From NCBI GenBank assembly GCA_015039315.1, contig WIDE01000027.1:19992-30587 (forward strand): a DNA stretch of 10,596 nt. The letters run 5' to 3'. Source of the DNA: Clavulina sp. PMI_390 (lineage: Eukaryota; Basidiomycota; Agaricomycetes; Cantharellales; Hydnaceae). Below the pieces are notes generated by a model that ran no database searches, was not told where the DNA came from, and saw nothing but the letters and a program-made list of their open reading frames with translations. A program made the translations under genes and the position numbers. Each line of letters begins with the position of its first letter. Position 1 is the stretch's first letter. Shown piece by piece: positions 7,622-10,596 of the stretch.

Positions 7622-10122
7622 CAGAAGTTATTCAGGTGTCCGCGAAAGCAAGAAGTACGATGCAAGTAAGACCAAGTAACTAGCAACGTAGAGATGACTA
7701 AGAAGACTTACAGCCCACATAAGCTTGCGAGGATCCCAGCGGGAATCACCATCAGAAAAACGAAGCCAACAGATCTCGAATAGGCTTGGATGACAGGCGC
7801 CTGCTCTTCTACAGGGAGAGTGAATATGTAGGTTACACTCTGCCTAACCTTGTCAGCAACTGTTGGGTCCAATCCACTTGCATACTTGTGAAGTTCTACG
7901 ACGAGCTGGTTGGCGAAGATTGTCCCTGCAATAGCAATGCCGATGACACCCCCCGTTAACTGCATGAAATTGACGATGGAATTCGTCATAGGAATCATGG
8001 CTTCATTGTGGTTGTACTCGGCCTGGATCGCAAGGAACGGTGTTTGCATGGCGGAACCGATCCCAAAGCCGAAAAGTACTTGATACCCAATGAGACGGGC
8101 CTTGGACGTATGAGCGTCGATGGTATACAGCAGCCCGGCACCAATAGTCCCCAAAAGAGGGCCTAGAATGAGCCAAGGCATATAGTCTCCAGTGATAGTG
8201 ACAACTGTTCCCGACAGCATGGTGCCAAAGACTCCCACAAGCATGAATGGAAGGATATCAATGCCTGAGCGCGTGGCGGAATGACCCTACATTAGAAACG
8301 GCATAGGTAAGATAACAAACTCTGGACTCATACACCATGCCGGAAGAAACGTTGGATCATCGAGACTAAACCCGCCAAACACAATGTTTTGGGAGAGGAA
8401 GAACTAAATGGAGCTTACGTTTGCCTGGTAATATAATGGCAGATAATAGATGCCGGCTAGGAACATCAACATCATCCAAAACATCGCCATCGATGCCCCA
8501 ATCTGCGTCCTATTTTTGAGAAGATTGAGCGGGAGGAGTGCACGGTCCTTGAGGTAGTACTGCCACGCCACAAAAATGCCGACCATGACACCAAACACAA
8601 CAAATAGTGCAATGACCTAATGGAGTTCAGATATGGCGCCTTATCAGCGTCACCAAACATAGGATAAGTGGAAGATTCCAGATTAGGACGTACAGAGGTA
8701 TCATTCCAGGGTTTCGTGTTACCTCCCCATTGAAGAGGCAAGAGGAGCGAGGTGATGAGACCAAGAGAGATCAGGGTCCCAAACCAATCGATCCTTAGCC
8801 AGCGCTGGAGCGTGGTTTCGTTCTCAGCTCTCTTGGAATTGAGGTTGGAGTAACCCCCCTCAAGGAACAATACGATAACAGCAATAGAGATGGCACCGAC
8901 TGGCACTTTGGACGGTGAAGAGGGGTCAGGCAATGTGACATCAATGAATAGGATATCCAGGATGTTCGGGATAGAAGAGGTCAATCTGTTGAATCATTAC
9001 ATAAGAGGAATGGGAGGGACACTTACGGTTGATATAAAAGCACCACCTCCATGATACCTTATCGGTAAATACACCACCAAGCAACGGGCCCATGACACTA
9101 GCGAGCGCAAAAACGCCGCCGAATGTGCCCATGAGCACAGCTCTCTTCTCAATTGGACAAATCTCTGCAATGATAGCAAGGCACGCGCCAAAAATGCCCG
9201 CTGCGCCGACACCGGCGAGCGCACGGCCAAAGATGAGAGTGTTCATGTTGGGGGCGACACCGCAAACCAGAGATCCGAGCTCGAAGATGGTGACGGCGAC
9301 AAGAAACACAGGTTTGGTGGGGGTAATTGAGATGACAGCACCAGAGAAGAGGATGAGCCCAGCCTGTTGAACATCGGGTTGCATTGTACGGTCCAGAATC
9401 CACCATGATCCCATCGTAGTCGGGTCGTTCACAGAGCATAGGGTCATTGGCGATGAAAAAGATAGTGCATAGATATGTCCGCCGACGGAGAGAAGCAAGC
9501 GGATCAGCCCCACCGATTCACATCGATAGAATCAGAGTTGAATTTGATATGTTATAGCATAGAGGAGGCGCATCAATTGAGAACGAAAGGGGAACCCACC
9601 TGCGTGAGAAAATATCCTGATGCAACCCATGCCACTTGGTCAAGGGCGTTAAACTGCGAAACGATGCGGGGCAGGGCGGTGGCCACTAAGATGAATAGTG
9701 GGTAGAGTTCAGTTTGTTGCTCCCGGCCTGAAAAATGGAGACGGTGCTTGACTCACCAATCGACTGGTCGAGAGCGATGAGGAGGACACTGTAAGGGCCA
9801 AAGGGTGATGAATGTGAGGAATTCAGTTGAGTGAACGGGGGTCCGTTGTGCGACAAGGAGCATGAAGGAAACGGCGAGAGAAAGCAGAATTCCATTTTAC
9901 AAGAAAAACAACTGACGCGAGCATTGTAGCACTGTGGACAATCCAGAGCTTTCGTCCAGTCAGCCATCGGTTCTCGCCAGCAGCAGGAGCCTCAGTAGTT
10001 TTCTCAGAATCGACGTTTGTTGCAGAGCCAAGAACCGCGTTCGAATCAAGTGAAGGATGTCCCGTTTCGCTTGCTGGCTTTTCACCATAAGCTTCAACCT
10101 CTTCTTTCGTGTCGGACGACAT
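7544..10122 (-). CDS. DHA2-type MFS multidrug/toxin efflux transporter, copy 2 (8 exons)
   Basis: Read on the minus strand, the exons are 10122-9917, 9788-9757, 9685-9600, 9363-9027, 8905-8694, 8616-8419, 8286-7712 and 7601-7544, giving 567 residues. Exon lengths are identical, one by one, to those of the first transporter, which supports both models. The start is the first ATG in this frame. Signatures are LDQSIVATALP in helix 1, RALAGVGAAG in helix 4, SVMGPLLGG in helix 5, SWRWCFYINLP at the start of helix 6, and the long loop before the last helix. The tail reads VRRHDIRKMNVTAGGGA. Motif A is degenerate here too (GAVISITPTK). Helix 11 keeps the Gly-rich pattern GPLLGTIGAGLL that copy 1 has lost. 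Within exon 4 I count 13 differences in 112 residues between the copies. Likely role: proton-driven export at the plasma membrane. The substrate is unknown. Confidence 0.93.
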
Positions 10123-10200
10123 GGGGGAATCCGGGGGAACAAGTGCGGGCTCGAGGAGAGGGAATGGAGGGAGGAAAGCCTCAAGAAAATCCAAGGGAAG

Positions 10201-10210
10201 GATATATTGA
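10201..10210 (-). promoter_or_regulatory. TATA-like element of the second transporter
   Basis: On the minus strand the sequence reads TCAATATATC, about 80 bases before the ATG at 10122. A long pyrimidine-rich leader follows, similar in character to that of the first transporter. It is weaker than the TATATATA of copy 1. An AT-rich run near 10368-10376 is a more distant alternative. Confidence 0.35.
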
Positions 10211-10596
10211 GCTCGTCCATTGAATCAACAATGGAGCTCAACAGAAATAATAAGGGATTTTCCTGCCCATGCCCGAAAGTTTCACCGCGCCATCAACAAC
10301 GAGTAGCTTGTTGCTGGCTTGGGGTACTTGTGAGCTTGAACCAAAGCCAGGAATGTACTTGGCACTCATTATTTAAGCGATTTCTAAACGTTGAGGCTCA
10401 ATCTTAGGTTGATTTCAGTGGGGCTGAGCGCTAGATAAGTTGGCGAGGTACAATCTGAACAAACTGTTCATCACACGCGAGCGCCTAATTCCCATATCCT
10501 CGATGCTCTCACGAGATCCAATCGGTAGAGTCTTCGCAATCAAGCTGCCATCTTGACATTTGCTTGGCAACTACACCGAACAGACCTAACGGAGGT
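10211..10596. other. Upstream region of the second transporter, nothing firm
   Basis: There is no gene I can support. A CCAAT pentamer on the plus strand at 10518-10522 is isolated, about 400 bases from the start codon, and may be chance. The TGACG cores seen before copy 1 are absent. Confidence 0.4.

Noticed and set aside
8941..9513. A continuous 190-codon minus-strand frame across intron 3 and exon 4 of copy 2
   Set aside because: The upstream part lies in intron 3 and does not match copy 1, while splicing at 9364 gives a gap-free match to the family.

Overview
The window looks like nuclear DNA of a filamentous basidiomycete, probably an Agaricomycete. The genes are cut by many short GT-AG introns (mostly 51-130 bases), there is no operon-like packing, and the central kinase carries the HGDLHPGN catalytic loop common in expanded Agaricomycete kinase families. 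A Rhizoctonia/Ceratobasidium-type source is a guess from gene style, not a demonstrated identity.

Layout: 1-768 is upstream DNA with a TATATATA box and a cluster of TGACG cores. 769-3257 (+) is an 8-exon gene for a 567-residue, 14-helix drug:H+ antiporter of the DHA2 type (major facilitator superfamily). 3258-5144 is mostly non-coding, with weak traces of minus-strand coding sequence. 5145-5510 (+) may be a two-exon small membrane protein. 5517-7210 (+) is a multi-exon protein kinase of about 445 residues that ends in the CaaX-type tetrapeptide CIIM. 7319-7621 (+) is a doubtful small membrane ORF running antisense into the end of the next gene. 7544-10122 (-) is a second DHA2 transporter, convergent with the first. 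10123-10596 is its upstream region.

The two transporters are clear paralogs. Splicing each independently gives eight coding exons of exactly the same lengths (206, 32, 86, 337, 212, 198, 575, 58) and 567 residues in both, although intron sequences and lengths have diverged. They face each other, with the kinase between them. Both lack the usual acidic/GRK residues of MFS motif A.

No biosynthetic enzymes are visible, so the substrate cannot be inferred. A functional link between the kinase and the pumps is only suggested by position. The points most worth following are the CaaX ending of the kinase, its Arg in place of the ATP-binding Lys, and the conserved mirror-image arrangement of the transporters.
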